The translations under genes and the position numbers were made by a program. From contig CM057135.1 in the NCBI GenBank assembly GCA_029964075.1, forward strand, positions 14,472,863-14,536,862: a stretch of DNA of 64,000 bases, written 5' to 3'. This DNA is from Patiria pectinifera (Eukaryota; Echinodermata; Asteroidea; Valvatida; Asterinidae). The notes beneath the pieces were generated by a model. That model did no database searches. It was not told where the DNA came from and saw nothing but the letters and a program-made list of their open reading frames with translations. Below, one piece after another: positions 51,925 through 62,289 of this stretch; positions within the stretch are counted from its first letter, which is position 1, and every line of letters begins with the position of its first letter.

Positions 51925-54900
51925 TGACCAAAGGCCAGCGTGTTTATACCGTCCGGTAAAATGTACCACTTTGTGTCCAACGGACGCACAGTGGGCCAGG
52001 TCAAGGTCAAACTGCGCCAAAATTGGTTCGAGTCGGTGATTGGACTAATATTAAGCATCTAGGGGTTTTCTGACCCGAGAAAGACAGTGAGCATAATTTC
52101 CAAACGCTGTGACGTCATTAAAACGCTGCATTTTGATTGGCTGACATAATACGCACATTTACACTGTTTTTTTAATGAGGAGAATGTTGATATAATTTTT
52201 ATAATTTAATTTTAAGTTCTTAAATTGTGATACAATTGTATTTAAATGATTTTTGTATGTCATATGCAACAATGTTTTCGCATTCTGCTTAAAAATAACC
52301 ATAATGATGCCACGTTCGACCCTTGTTCCCAAATATATTTCGGAATCTAACGAGTAGCCTAAACAAATTTCGGAAGAGTAGAATAGACCTGTTCTAAACA
52401 ACATTGCTTGTTGTGTTAGGACCATAAACAAATAAAGAAAATGTATTTTGATTGAACTTAAGGACTGGCTCTCATTCTTTTTTTTCCTGTTTTTTTTGGC
52501 GTTTTATTTACTGTAAATTATTCACGCCAGTTTGTTATTTCAATTTAACAGTTTACAAAAATGCTTGTACAATATATGAGCGCGTCAAAAAATAGTTTTA
52601 AATCAAATCGGTTAACTGCAGAGTTGTGCATATTTACTCTATGCAATAATTGAAAATAAAGCACGTGATATGTTGATGAGACACCAAGTATCGTACATTG
52701 TAATTTCAACTGCGCAATCAGACATCTATTAGGGGTATCATATTACACAACACCGACTTTTCCGGCGAGCGCAGCCTTGCTCGGGTGTCGAGTTTCTCAG
52801 TGAAGCGCGCCACATGTAATATGGAGTTCAGAAAAGGGGCGAAAACGTACGGTGATCGCTTCAAAAAAACTGCTCTAAAATCGTGTATTGCAGGTTGTCG
52901 CAGCTAAATTTGGTACCAAAATTATGCAAACAAGTTGCTCTATTAGAAATAAGAAGACTTTAGGCAGCAATCGACGGCAATCCTTAGTTTCCGAATTGCT
53001 GAACACAGGAATCGTAAATTTCATGTCAATTTTGACACAATTGTCAGTATTTATTCATAAAAAATTCAACAAAAATAAAAACTGATTTAATTTCCTTTAA
53101 ATATGAACTATAAACTAGAGTCAAGTGAAAATTTAGCTCCGTAGCTCAATGCAAATTGTCTCATTTTGCTTTATGAAGATTTCTGCAACTATTCACATTT
53201 TATGGCCAATTTCTGTGGATTTGCATACCTTTAAGAGGTCATGACAAGTCAATATACATATTTTTTGCTTAATTTCCCCATAAAATGGTCCGATGGGGTA
53301 TGAGCAACCTCAAAAGTGTCGAAAAAATTAAAACTAGCAGGGTCACGTTTCACCCTTTTTGGCGCACTTTGGTTTCGGCCTGGCCCACTGTGGGACGCAA
53401 CGATAGTTTATATTGAGATACGGTGTAAAGGATGTGATTTTCCGATCTAATGTGAGTCATGGTTTCGTAATGAGATTTCTTGTTTAAGATGCAGTCGTAA
53501 TAGTGTCGGTGTTTTAATTTCTTAGAGGTGACCGATTTTGTGACTCCCTTGGCTTTTTTTCAGGTTCATGTCAGCGGTTAAAATCGAGGACATTTTAGGT
53601 CTTATGCAAACGACTTCTTTGACTATTTTACCTCCAAACTCGTCTTTAAATTTACCGATCACTTTCTTATTGGTTGGATCGTACAAAGGATGATCCGTCG
53701 GATAATTCGAAAGGTATTGTTGCACTACGAGTACCAAACTGTCTGTATCTGTGTACATCAACCTGATTTCTCTTTGTACTTGTCTTTCAAATGGTTGTAA
53801 TAAAAATCGTACATCAGCGTCTTAGATAGATCCAAGATACTCACTCCGCAATAGATCGGTTTGTTTAACACGGTTTTAGTCTTGTACTTTTCGACAAATG
53901 ACAATTTGCATTCTGAAAATGACGTCGTCGTTTTGTAGCTCGGTTTCTGTATAATTTTTTGGTATTTATCTTGATCGTCATCGTTACTGTCTCTGAGTAG
54001 GTAACCGTCAATTCGGTTTCTGACGTTTTCCATCGTCTTACCAAACACGCTGTTGTTCATCAGTTTAAAAAAGTCTCTCAAAATCAGAGGTCGCTTTTGT
54101 TCGGAGTTGCGTGTTTTTGTCTATGTAAGATGCCATCCAAGGCGCTTGTTTAAATTGCAGCACTCTATGCACCTTTTTAAGTTTCAAGCCGAGTTTGAGA
54201 TACAACTGTAACGTGACGTAGTGCAAAACATATTTTTGTTTAGGATTACGGGTACACGTTAATTTTTGCACGTTGCTACTAGGTTCGGTATCCAATAACT
54301 CGTTTTGATAATCAGACATCCATTCTTTTGGTATGACGATGTTTTCTGGCGCTAGGGGGTAATCGTTGTGTAGGTCGTGGAGATTGTCCGGGTAATCGAG
54401 GTCTACTTCAAAGCAGTAACATGTGTTTGACGTTTTCCTGAGAGATAATATCTTGGACTCGGTAAACGTTTTTGTAGACGCCCATTTAAAGTCTTTGTAC
54501 GGCAGGTATTGACTCATGGCCCAGCCGTACAAATTGTTTGCATCGAGGTATGTGATGTAACTCGACAGCTCGTTTGGATTATGGTCGGGTAGGTATTTGT
54601 TGTTGGCTTTGTGGTATCTCATACCACCCACGCTCGAGATACCACCTCGTTTTGCCTTTTCAAAAAATAAATGTTTGTCTACGTCTTGCAATAGTTCGAG
54701 TTTAACTTCCGAGTGTTTTAACAAGGCATCCCACGACAATCCTGGTGCTGTGTAGTAATTAGCAGGATCTAACGCGTAGTTTGTAATACACGTTTGCCTA
54801 AAGTTTTCAAATACGCAAGCCAGTAATAACGTATCGGTAGTGACGTACAAATCGTGATATTCCCCCATGTTTTTAACTTTAAACTTGTTCCACGTCAGTT

Positions 54901-57234
54901 AAGCTCTGTCGTAGTCATCTCGCGATATATTTTCGTCTTTTAGGCTGCTGTAAAATTGTTCGATGGGGGGTAGGCTGGTCTCTTGAAATCTGTCAAACGA
55001 GTCCATGTATTCATACGGATAAACTCCTTTTTGTAACAACGAGTCGACGTTTTGACGATTAAAATGTTCTCTGAGTAGTTTAAACGACTCTCTCGGACAA
55101 GCTTTAGATAATCTATCCAACGAAGACGCCATAAAATTAAACGAGTCTATAAATCGCATATTTCCGATCGAAAACGAAATATACTTTTCCGAATTTCTAG
55201 CGATAACTTGTATTTCCTTTTTGTCATCGTACTCTGAAATACTCTGCATGATCAAGTGAGCGTCGTAATTTTGCAGATTGTGAAAGACGACCGGTATGGG
55301 GGTAAAACCTGGTTTAACTTGTAATTTTAGATTGCAGTAGGCGTGCGCGGCACTTCTATATCTACCCGTGACGTGGCAGTGATCTCTCACCTTTCTAAAT
55401 TTGTTGATTTTCTTTTTGCATTCGAGACATTTAGACTCGGTAAATCCATTTTTGTTTTCGTACTGATGTTCTTTTATTTGTTTTTCTGTCTTTGGTTATT
55501 TGGGTTTCTGGCACTGACAGTTGCTCGAGTAATTGGGATAAATTGGTTTCTCGCAAATCCAACACGTGTTTATTTTATCATGATGTTCTTTAGCTCGCTC
55601 GTTAAATTTCATGGGTTCGGGTTTTTTAAATATGCAATTTATGTCGCTCTGTATTTTTAACATTTTATTTACAAACTTTGATGCGGCATCTTTACCTTTA
55701 TAAGTCTCTTGATACACATTGGTGCCGTCGCATCTAACTACTACCAACGAGTAACCGCTAGCTTTGTGAATGTTTGTCTTTTGCGTGTTGTCCTTTTTAT
55801 TGTCCGAGTTTTTTTCTAATATCGATTCAAAGTCGGCGTAAACTACAAACGGTGCTTTTTGTTTAAACCTGTAGTTTTTAAATTCTAATATTGGCACATC
55901 TTTTTCGTCGACTATCCACTCGTTATTTACATATTTTCGCTTAGCGGTAGGAAATGCAATCTTTGACGGATGTGTATCTATACCGTTATAATCGGTCATG
56001 TGTCTATCTAATTTTACTTGCGTTCTATAATGACACAGGCACCTTCGACAAAAGTATTTCTTACTTTTATGTTTTGTAACGTTGTAAATCAATCTCGAAA
56101 AAATATTTATCCAGCAGTAGTGATGCTTGTCGCCCTCAGAAAACAAAAAACAGATCGATAGGTCGTGACTCTGGTTTATAGTTTTTAGACACGTATAACG
56201 GATATATTTCCTCCTCATAACCGTATACGTTTATCGTTAAATTATTTTGTCTTTCTATCTTTGGTATCTGGTCGATCGGGGTTGGAAAGTCTACGCCTTT
56301 AAATTTGAGTCCATCATCTTTGGTATAAATACTAGGTCTGTCTTCGCGAGGCCTATATTTGGGATCGTTTTTTAGGTTATTTTTTACTTTATCCGTATAC
56401 AACCCAAGAGCAGCTCTCAAACACCATCTCAAACACTCGTCGTCTTTGTTTTTGATGTTTATCATCGCCTGTTTTCTTTTGATATGCGGGGGTAGGTCTA
56501 TGTAAGAACTGCCCCTTACGGGGTTAAACCTGTTGATGTTGATATACAACGCCATTATCTTTTTTAACACCCAACCCGATCCTTGATTCGTATACCTTTC
56601 ATCCTTTTTAAATAGCTGGTCGATGTCTTCTTTTAAAACCTGTTTTATTTGACTTTGATTTAAAACGACTCTCTGATCGGTATAATGTGTAGCTTCGATC
56701 GTTTCGATCGAACCATCCGGTTCGGTTTTTTCGTATTTTATTTTGATTGTGAGCTCCATTTTTAAACCTCTCAGCTCTTTCAATTCTGACTTGATTTTAT
56801 TTACAATTTGATCTTTGTGCGTATCAAAAAATCTGACTAAATCGTCGTTAAAAAGTCTAGGAATCAGTTCCCAGTTTCTAAAGTTGTTTCTAAATCTCCT
56901 CGTCGCTCTAAACTCAGCCTCTTGAAAATCCTCGGGTTGCCTAGAGTTTTGAATCGCTGAAAGTAAATCTTTTTTTCAAAAATCGACCTTTATAACCCGA
57001 CGGGTTATATTCTAGATCGTAATCATCTACAATCTGTTTGAGCTCATGTAGCGTCTTTTTTCTCAAGTTTTTAAATTGAGCTTCGTGGGTTTTTTTCCCG
57101 TTAATGTAGACTTTACGCGTAAGAGCAACATTTTGATTGTACGGTATATTATATCGCTGGACGTAATCGCGCAGCGTCGCTTTATTCCATCTAGAAAATC
57201 CCTTAACGATCGGCTTGATCGTATAGGTCACCAA
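51888..57234 (-). pseudogene. Element 2 protein-primed family B DNA polymerase, decayed and interrupted
   Basis: Start ATG 57234 (basic, SAP-like start RWNKATLRDYVQRYNI). Then GSGWVLKKIMALYININRFN and the NVYGYEEEIYPLYVS block, Exo I (FVVYADFESIL), an HNH-like DHCHVTGRYRSAAHAYCN block, Exo II (FHNLQNYDAHL), Pol A (YLDANNLYGWAMSQ), Pol B (KLMNNSVFGKTMEN) and Pol C (MYTDTDSLVL). Breaks: frameshifts near 56975, 56150, 54070, 53770 and 53555, and in-frame TAA at 55496-55498 and 54899-54901. The 3' end lies beyond the 51987-53392 insert, with the stop at 51888-51890. A lineage distinct from the polymerase at 12433. Confidence 0.92.
51987..53392. mobile_element. Non-autonomous transposon with CACAGTG ends (Transib-like)
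   Basis: 1,406 bp. Left end CACAGTGGGCCAGGTCAAGG, right end inverted CACAGTGGGCCAGGCCGAAA; about 40 bp of imperfect terminal repeat. A 5-bp duplication GGACG flanks it (51982-51986 and 53393-53397). It interrupts the 3' end of the polymerase gene, whose reading continues on the far side. No transposase; AT-rich interior. Terminal CAC and a GC-rich 5-bp duplication fit Transib. Confidence 0.85.
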
Positions 57235-57321
57235 TTATTATATATCAATATAATATTTATTTTTAATTTTTGTTAGTAGATGAGGCCATTATTTTAGATT
57301 TATAAGCGATCAGTCTCACCG
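57235..57321. other. Presumed right end of element 2
   Basis: Short AT-rich upstream region of the polymerase gene. No terminal repeat matching 34.8-35.3 kb was found, so the terminus may be deleted or replaced. Confidence 0.35.
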
Positions 57322-57535
57322 GCTGGAGGGAGATCTTCAAGACGAGAGATATTGGGCCCCGGTTTTGGCCGATTCCGAGACTGAGATATAGGGAGGGGGG
57401 AGGGAGGGGCAGATATCATTGGAGAAGAGGGAGGGAGGGCGGGAGGGGGCGTGGCCAGTGGGTGGGGCTAGGGGGAGATAATGGAATTTGTCGCCGTACC
57501 CTCCCCCTCCTTCTACTCATGTTGTGATTAGAAGC
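57322..57535 (+). repeat. GC-rich dispersed repeat, copy 2
   Basis: Inverted match of 7085-7300, sharing GGGCCCCGGTTTTGGCCGAT, a purine-rich GGGAGGG block and TTTGTCGCCGTACCCTCCCC. Ends against the LINE 'B' RT fragment. Confidence 0.75.
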
Positions 57536-58580
57536 CAAGTCGTGAGTAGTTGTGATGAGCTGTGTTTCGCAGGAGCGTCTTTTCCTGAAGGCATGCTGAC
57601 AATATAGTAGGATGTCATGCTTGCTCAGATGAGACATTATTCGACTGTCAAGTATGTTTTCAAGTAGTTTACATCACACGGAGGTTAAGGACACCGGTCT
57701 ATAATTTGCTGGATCATGTTTTGAACCTTTCTTGAAAATTGGCGAAATGTTGGCATAACGCCAATCCTCCGGTAATTCACCTTTTTTTCATTGATTTTTG
57801 GAAAATGAAAGTGATCATTGGTGTTAACTGATCCGCAGCCAGTTTGAGTGCCTTATTTGGGATGTTATCTGGACCCCCAGTTTTGTTAGTGTTGATATTT
57901 TTCAGCAGTTTCCAGACCCCGTCTGAGTCGATCACAACATCATGTCAGGGTATGGGCTGGGTAGTATTTGAGGTACTTCTCCGTCATCTCTGGTGAAGAC
58001 GCTTTGAAATTGATTACCGAGAGCTGTTGCCTTGTCGAGGTCATCAGATATGGTTTTGTTGTCTACTTGAAGAGCTGGAACGCCAATGTAATCTTTCCTG
58101 TTGGACTTGATATATTTCCAAAAACGCTTTGGGTCTTCGGATGAGGCAATATTGGCGATGTAGTTACGTCGTGACTTACGAAGTTCTCTCTCCACTTCGC
58201 GTTTAGCCTTGAAGTAAGCTCTCCAGTGTGATCCACCTTTACGTTGGGCTTTAATGTAGTATCTCTCCTTTTTTTCTGCATAATATCTTATGGCGACTTG
58301 TAAACAAAGGTGCCTTGTGCTTGCCATTTAGTTCTTTGGATGGAACATGCTTGTTAATCAGTTCTAATATACCGTCTCTGAACTTACACCACTTCTCGTC
58401 CACAGACCTTGACTCTGGTGATGAATTCAATAAATCGTGTGTTAGCTGTTCTGCACCATGTCTAAAATCTATTGTGCTGACCTTACCCCATTTGTGGATT
58501 ACTCTGGACTGTTTCCTGGGTAACGACTCTTTAACGGAACAAGTGACTATTAAAGTGGCATGATCAGCCATTCCTGGATG
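57536..58580 (-). pseudogene. LINE 'B' linker and truncated RT
   Basis: Pieces: HPGMADHATLIVTCSVKES (end of the endonuclease), KRFWKYIKSNRKDYIGVPAL (linker typical before RT), then in other frames GGPDNIPNKALKLAA-type and FKKGSKHDPANYRPVSLTS-type RT blocks at 57640-57930, and CQHAFRKRRSCETQLITTTH at 57540-57637. The catalytic DD box is missing because the sequence stops at the GC-rich repeat. Confidence 0.75.
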
Positions 58581-61220
58581 TTTGGAAACATTTATTTTAA
58601 TGATGTCATTCATTACAATTATGTACAATCATGTATAAATTAAGAAAGGTCAGTAGTAATATATATGACAGTTATGTACACAGTGATTACTAATAAGTGT
58701 AATATTAAATGACAACAGTTAGGTATAAGGTTAAGCAGACGCTTTTGTGCCCTTACCTATGGACAGACATACAACCAAAGTACTGTAACAAGGGACAAAC
58801 AAAACACAACGGTAGACAGACAGGACAAGTGTGTGAGACAAGGCCTAAATATTAATGCACATATAACATTTCAATTTATGAATATGATTCGATAAAATGA
58901 GTTTTTAAATTTTTGACAAAGACAGATAGTGAGGGTAACAGTTTAAGAAAGTCATCTAAACTATTCCAGTACAAGGTGCCTCGATGAATCACACTGTTTT
59001 TTGACATTGACGTCCTGTTAAATTGGACAAACAGATTTCCCTTAGCACTACTTCGGGTGTTATATACATGAACATTAGATGCTAAGGTAAAACAAGAATC
59101 AAAACAGGACGGGAGTAGATTATGCTTAAATTTAAACATTAATTTTCCTAAATTAAGGTTATATAAGTCATTACATTGTAATATATTTAATTTAGCAAAT
59201 AACGGAGCAGAATGATCACGATAGCCAGCATTTGAAATTACACGAACTGCTCGCTTCTGTAAAGTAAGTAATTTGTTACACTTAGATGGCAAACTGCCCC
59301 AGGTCAAGATTGAGTAATTTAAGTATGGTAAAACAAATGAATTATACAATGTTAATAAAATCTTACTCGGAAGATAATATTTCAAACGATTCATTATTCC
59401 AACGTTCTTTGATATTTTTGTCGCTACTTCATCGATATGAAGTTTCCAAGTGAGATTTTCATCAATAGTTACACCCAGGAATTTAGTTGTCTTAACCTGA
59501 TTAAGCCTTGAGTTATTTAAATTCAGAGGAACAGATTGTGTGTACTTGTACTGATTGGCACAAAAAATCATATAATTTGACTTGACGACATTAATAGATA
59601 ATTTATTTGCGAGAAGCCATGTACTGATCTTTTCAAGTTCCATATTTAGGTTACTAATTGCTTCATCTACATTATCGTGAGTGTACAACAAACTTGTATC
59701 ATCTGCAAATAAACAAAATGTTACAGTGTCTGAAGTATTACATATATCATTAATATAAAGGAGAAATAGTAGAGGACCCAATACGGAACCCTGAGGTACC
59801 CCACACGTATTGAATCGGCTAGTTGAAGTTACAGATTGAAACGATACATACTGGTTTCTGTTACACACATAACTTTTCAGAAGGTCCAAAGCTGTTCCCC
59901 GCACTCCATAATGATCTAATTTACTTATAAGAATATCGTGATTTACAGTATCAAATGCTTTTGATAAGTCTAAGAATATGCCTATGGAGAAATTATTTTG
60001 ATCAATTGCATTACATAATTTATTAACTACATATCATATCGCTAATTCAGTTGAACGATTTTGTCTAAATCCAAATTGAGACTCAGAAAGAATATTATTT
60101 TTAGTGATAAAAGATACTAATCGTTTGTAAATAAGCTTTTCAAATAGTTTTGAAAATGTAGATAGGACTGATATGGGTCTATAGTTGGTAATGTTATGCT
60201 TACAACCTTTTTTATATATCGGTGTTACTTGGGCTGTTTTTAGATCATCGGGGAAAACTCCAGCTGTCAAACACTTGTTAAAGATGTCAGACAAAGGCTT
60301 AGCTAAAGAATACCGTGCTTGTTTGATGACAGAAGAACTTAAACCATCAAATCCAGGGGCTTTCCCAGAAGGTATTTTGTTAAGATAATCAACAACCTCT
60401 TCCTTGGTAATAGGTGTAAGAAACAGTGAATTTGGACATTTGTTGCTTAGAAATGAATCAAAGGAAGTGTTACATAACGGGAGTTCACTGGAGAGGCTAC
60501 TGCCGATGTTAACAAAGTAGTCGTTAAATGCTTCTGCAATTTCCTTGTCATTGTTAATTTCGTTACCATCCTGAAAGAAGTAAGATGTGTTTACATTTTG
60601 CTTGCGCTTGTTAAGTAAGGAATTAATAACTTTCCAAGTACCCTTGATATTACCTTGCACTTCGCTAAATTTTGTGTATAAATATTCTTTTTTGGCTAAT
60701 TTGATTAAAGAATTCAAATCTGTTTTTATACAGAGTATAAACAGATTTGTTAGTCGCAGTCGGGTTCCTCGTAAATTTTCGGTACAAATGATTTTTTCGT
60801 CTGATAGAAATTTAAATACCATCAGATAACCATGGGCATTTACATTTATTGTATCGGCATTTAACATCTTGTAAAGGAAAGTTTTTATTATAAAGTTGTT
60901 GGACATTTGATAGGAAATTATTATACATACGATGTATATCGTTAATTGATATTACAGAATCCCAATCAATCATATTTAGATCATGAATGAAGTTTTCAAC
61001 ATTACTGGTGTTAAAAGTACGTTTTTGGAATTTGTTGCTGGTTCGGGGACTTTCTTTGACACTGTTGATTACTAAGAATACGGGGAGATGGTCTGTGACA
61101 TCAGTCATCAAAACACCAGAGGAAAGATTCGAAAGGTCATTGGTTAGAATGTTATCAATAAGAGTTGCACTATCGGCAGTGATCCTTGTTGGTTTGTCAA
61201 TAGTTGGATAAAATGATTGA
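58581..61220 (-). mobile_element. LINE 'A' copy 2, 5'-truncated
   Basis: Nearly identical to 7795-10436. The 3' end begins TTTGGAAACATTTATT; the 5' end is truncated at 61220 within the endonuclease. Flanked by GATG (58577-58580 and 61221-61224). RT pieces at 58876-59904 and 60034-60906, separated by a stop near 60035; the endonuclease end is at 60812-61111. The RT C-terminus is intact here, unlike in copy 1. Confidence 0.9.
58876..60906 (-). pseudogene. LINE 'A' copy 2 reverse transcriptase
   Basis: Same blocks as copy 1 (NITNYRPISVLSTFSKLFEK, CGVPQGSVLGPLLFLLYIND, FADDTSLL). One break near 60035 changes a conserved region to a stop. Otherwise readable through to the natural C-terminus at 58876. 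Confidence 0.9.
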
Positions 61221-61273
61221 GATGTGGTACAACCGAGTTAAATAAGCTTGGCCGGCTTGTATAAGGCATAAAT

Positions 61274-61942
61274 CTAAGATGTTTTGTGTTCCATTTTGGT
61301 CAAACCTAGGAACTGGAACGTGACCAGTTGCTCAAGGTTGAAGTCCGCTGTCAACTGCACGATAGATTCTTGAAGCTCACCATGCGGAACTTGGTCTTCT
61401 GCCCATGTCATGTTCGGTATGTTAAAGTCCCCACCAAGAATGATATAAGGTGTTTTTGTTTCAGCATGTATCATCTGTAGGCTACAAACAAGGTTTTCGA
61501 GATCATTCCTTATTCTAGGAGGCCTGTTGTAAGAGCCAATGTATACCTTTACATCTCCAAGAATGATTTGACACCACATGAGTTCAGTGTTTCCATCGTG
61601 TACTAAGTCAGGTCTCTCAGTACAAGGCAAGTTTTCACTTACTGCAATGAGCACTCCCCCACTTTGCGTACATGTACGTTTGTCTTTCCTAAATACTTGA
61701 AAGCGAGCCGGGAATATTTAAGCTGAACTGAAATCCCCAACTAGCCATGATTCGCATCCCATCATGATGTCTGGTGATTCAGTTGCATCAAACGCAGCTA
61801 TATCAGCAGCCTTTCCTTCAGCACTTTGGAAATTGACAATGGCTATCTTCAGCTTTGGCTGTAGGATACTTCGCTTGTGGACCCTCCCCTTCTTCCCATT
61901 AGGGCTAGATGTAGTTTTAGGTTGTCCCAATGGTTCTCCCAC
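61274..61942 (-). pseudogene. LINE 'B' endonuclease part
   Basis: Two frames: LKIAIVNFQSAEGKAADIAA and PDIMMGCESWLVGD (61718-61942), then MWCQIILGDVKVYIGSYNRP and PYIILGGDFNIPNMTWAED (61274-61654). These are the N, ES/TW and GGDFN blocks of LINE endonucleases. A frameshift with a stop lies near 61700. Confidence 0.8.
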
Positions 61943-61987
61943 ATCATGGTGTTCACCCTGCTGATCCCTTGATTCATTTGATTTGGT

Positions 61988-62270
61988 TTATGTAGCGGGA
62001 ATTAATTTGAAACTGTTCGACAGATATGAGTTGATGGTGTCAAGCAAGATGTTCATAATCCCACAACATGGGCAGTACCAGGCAATTTCCTGGTCAGTTT
62101 TATGACAGTCATATGATAAGTCGGACACCCCGAAGCATTTATTGTGTACCCACGAGTCACACTTATCACAGCAGATTGCAGGGTCAGAACTTAAAATGTC
62201 CTTTCCACACAAGCCACAGGACCACCTTGGCTTCTGGTTTAACTTCAGGTTTGGTGGACTTGGGTTTGTT
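61988..62270 (-). pseudogene. LINE 'B' N-terminal PHD-type zinc finger
   Basis: Cys pattern CGLCGKDILSSDPAICCDKC, SWVHNKCFGVSD and IAWYCPCCG gives a PHD-like C4HC3 finger, a module often found at the N-terminus of invertebrate LINE proteins, where it may bind chromatin. The frame ends at about 61988 before the endonuclease part. Confidence 0.72.
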
Positions 62271-62289
62271 CAATATCTCCACTTAGTAA

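Larger units (their letters stand above)
35308..57234. mobile_element. Element 2: older Polinton-class (adintovirus/PLV-like) element, decayed
   Basis: About 15 genes: TFIIB-like factor, penton-like and major capsid proteins, FtsK/HerA ATPase, rve integrase, protein-primed DNA polymerase and a set of small membrane or coiled-coil proteins. Capsid and polymerase are of a different lineage from those of the 11.5-28 kb Polinton. The net length without the two large inserts is about 12.8 kb. In-frame stops, many frameshifts, a deletion in the ATPase and two nested transposons make it a fossil. Termini not identified. Confidence 0.88.
57536..62270 (-). mobile_element. LINE 'B' (PHD-endonuclease-RT), interrupted by LINE 'A' copy 2
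   Basis: 5' part at 61221-62270 (PHD finger, endonuclease) and 3' part at 57536-58580 (end of endonuclease, linker, RT start). Both lie on the minus strand and are separated by the LINE 'A' copy at 58581-61220, flanked by GATG on each side. RT is truncated after its first blocks. Many frameshifts. Confidence 0.8.

Noticed and set aside
53350..55498. Alternative genetic code (TAA read as Gln) for element 2
   Set aside because: The element's capsid and several small genes end properly at TAA, and the polymerase also has many frameshifts, so decay is sufficient.
53522..57234. A series of separate small genes between 53.5 and 57.2 kb
   Set aside because: The pieces carry consecutive exonuclease and polymerase motifs of one protein and are joined by one-base shifts or single stops; they are one decayed polymerase.
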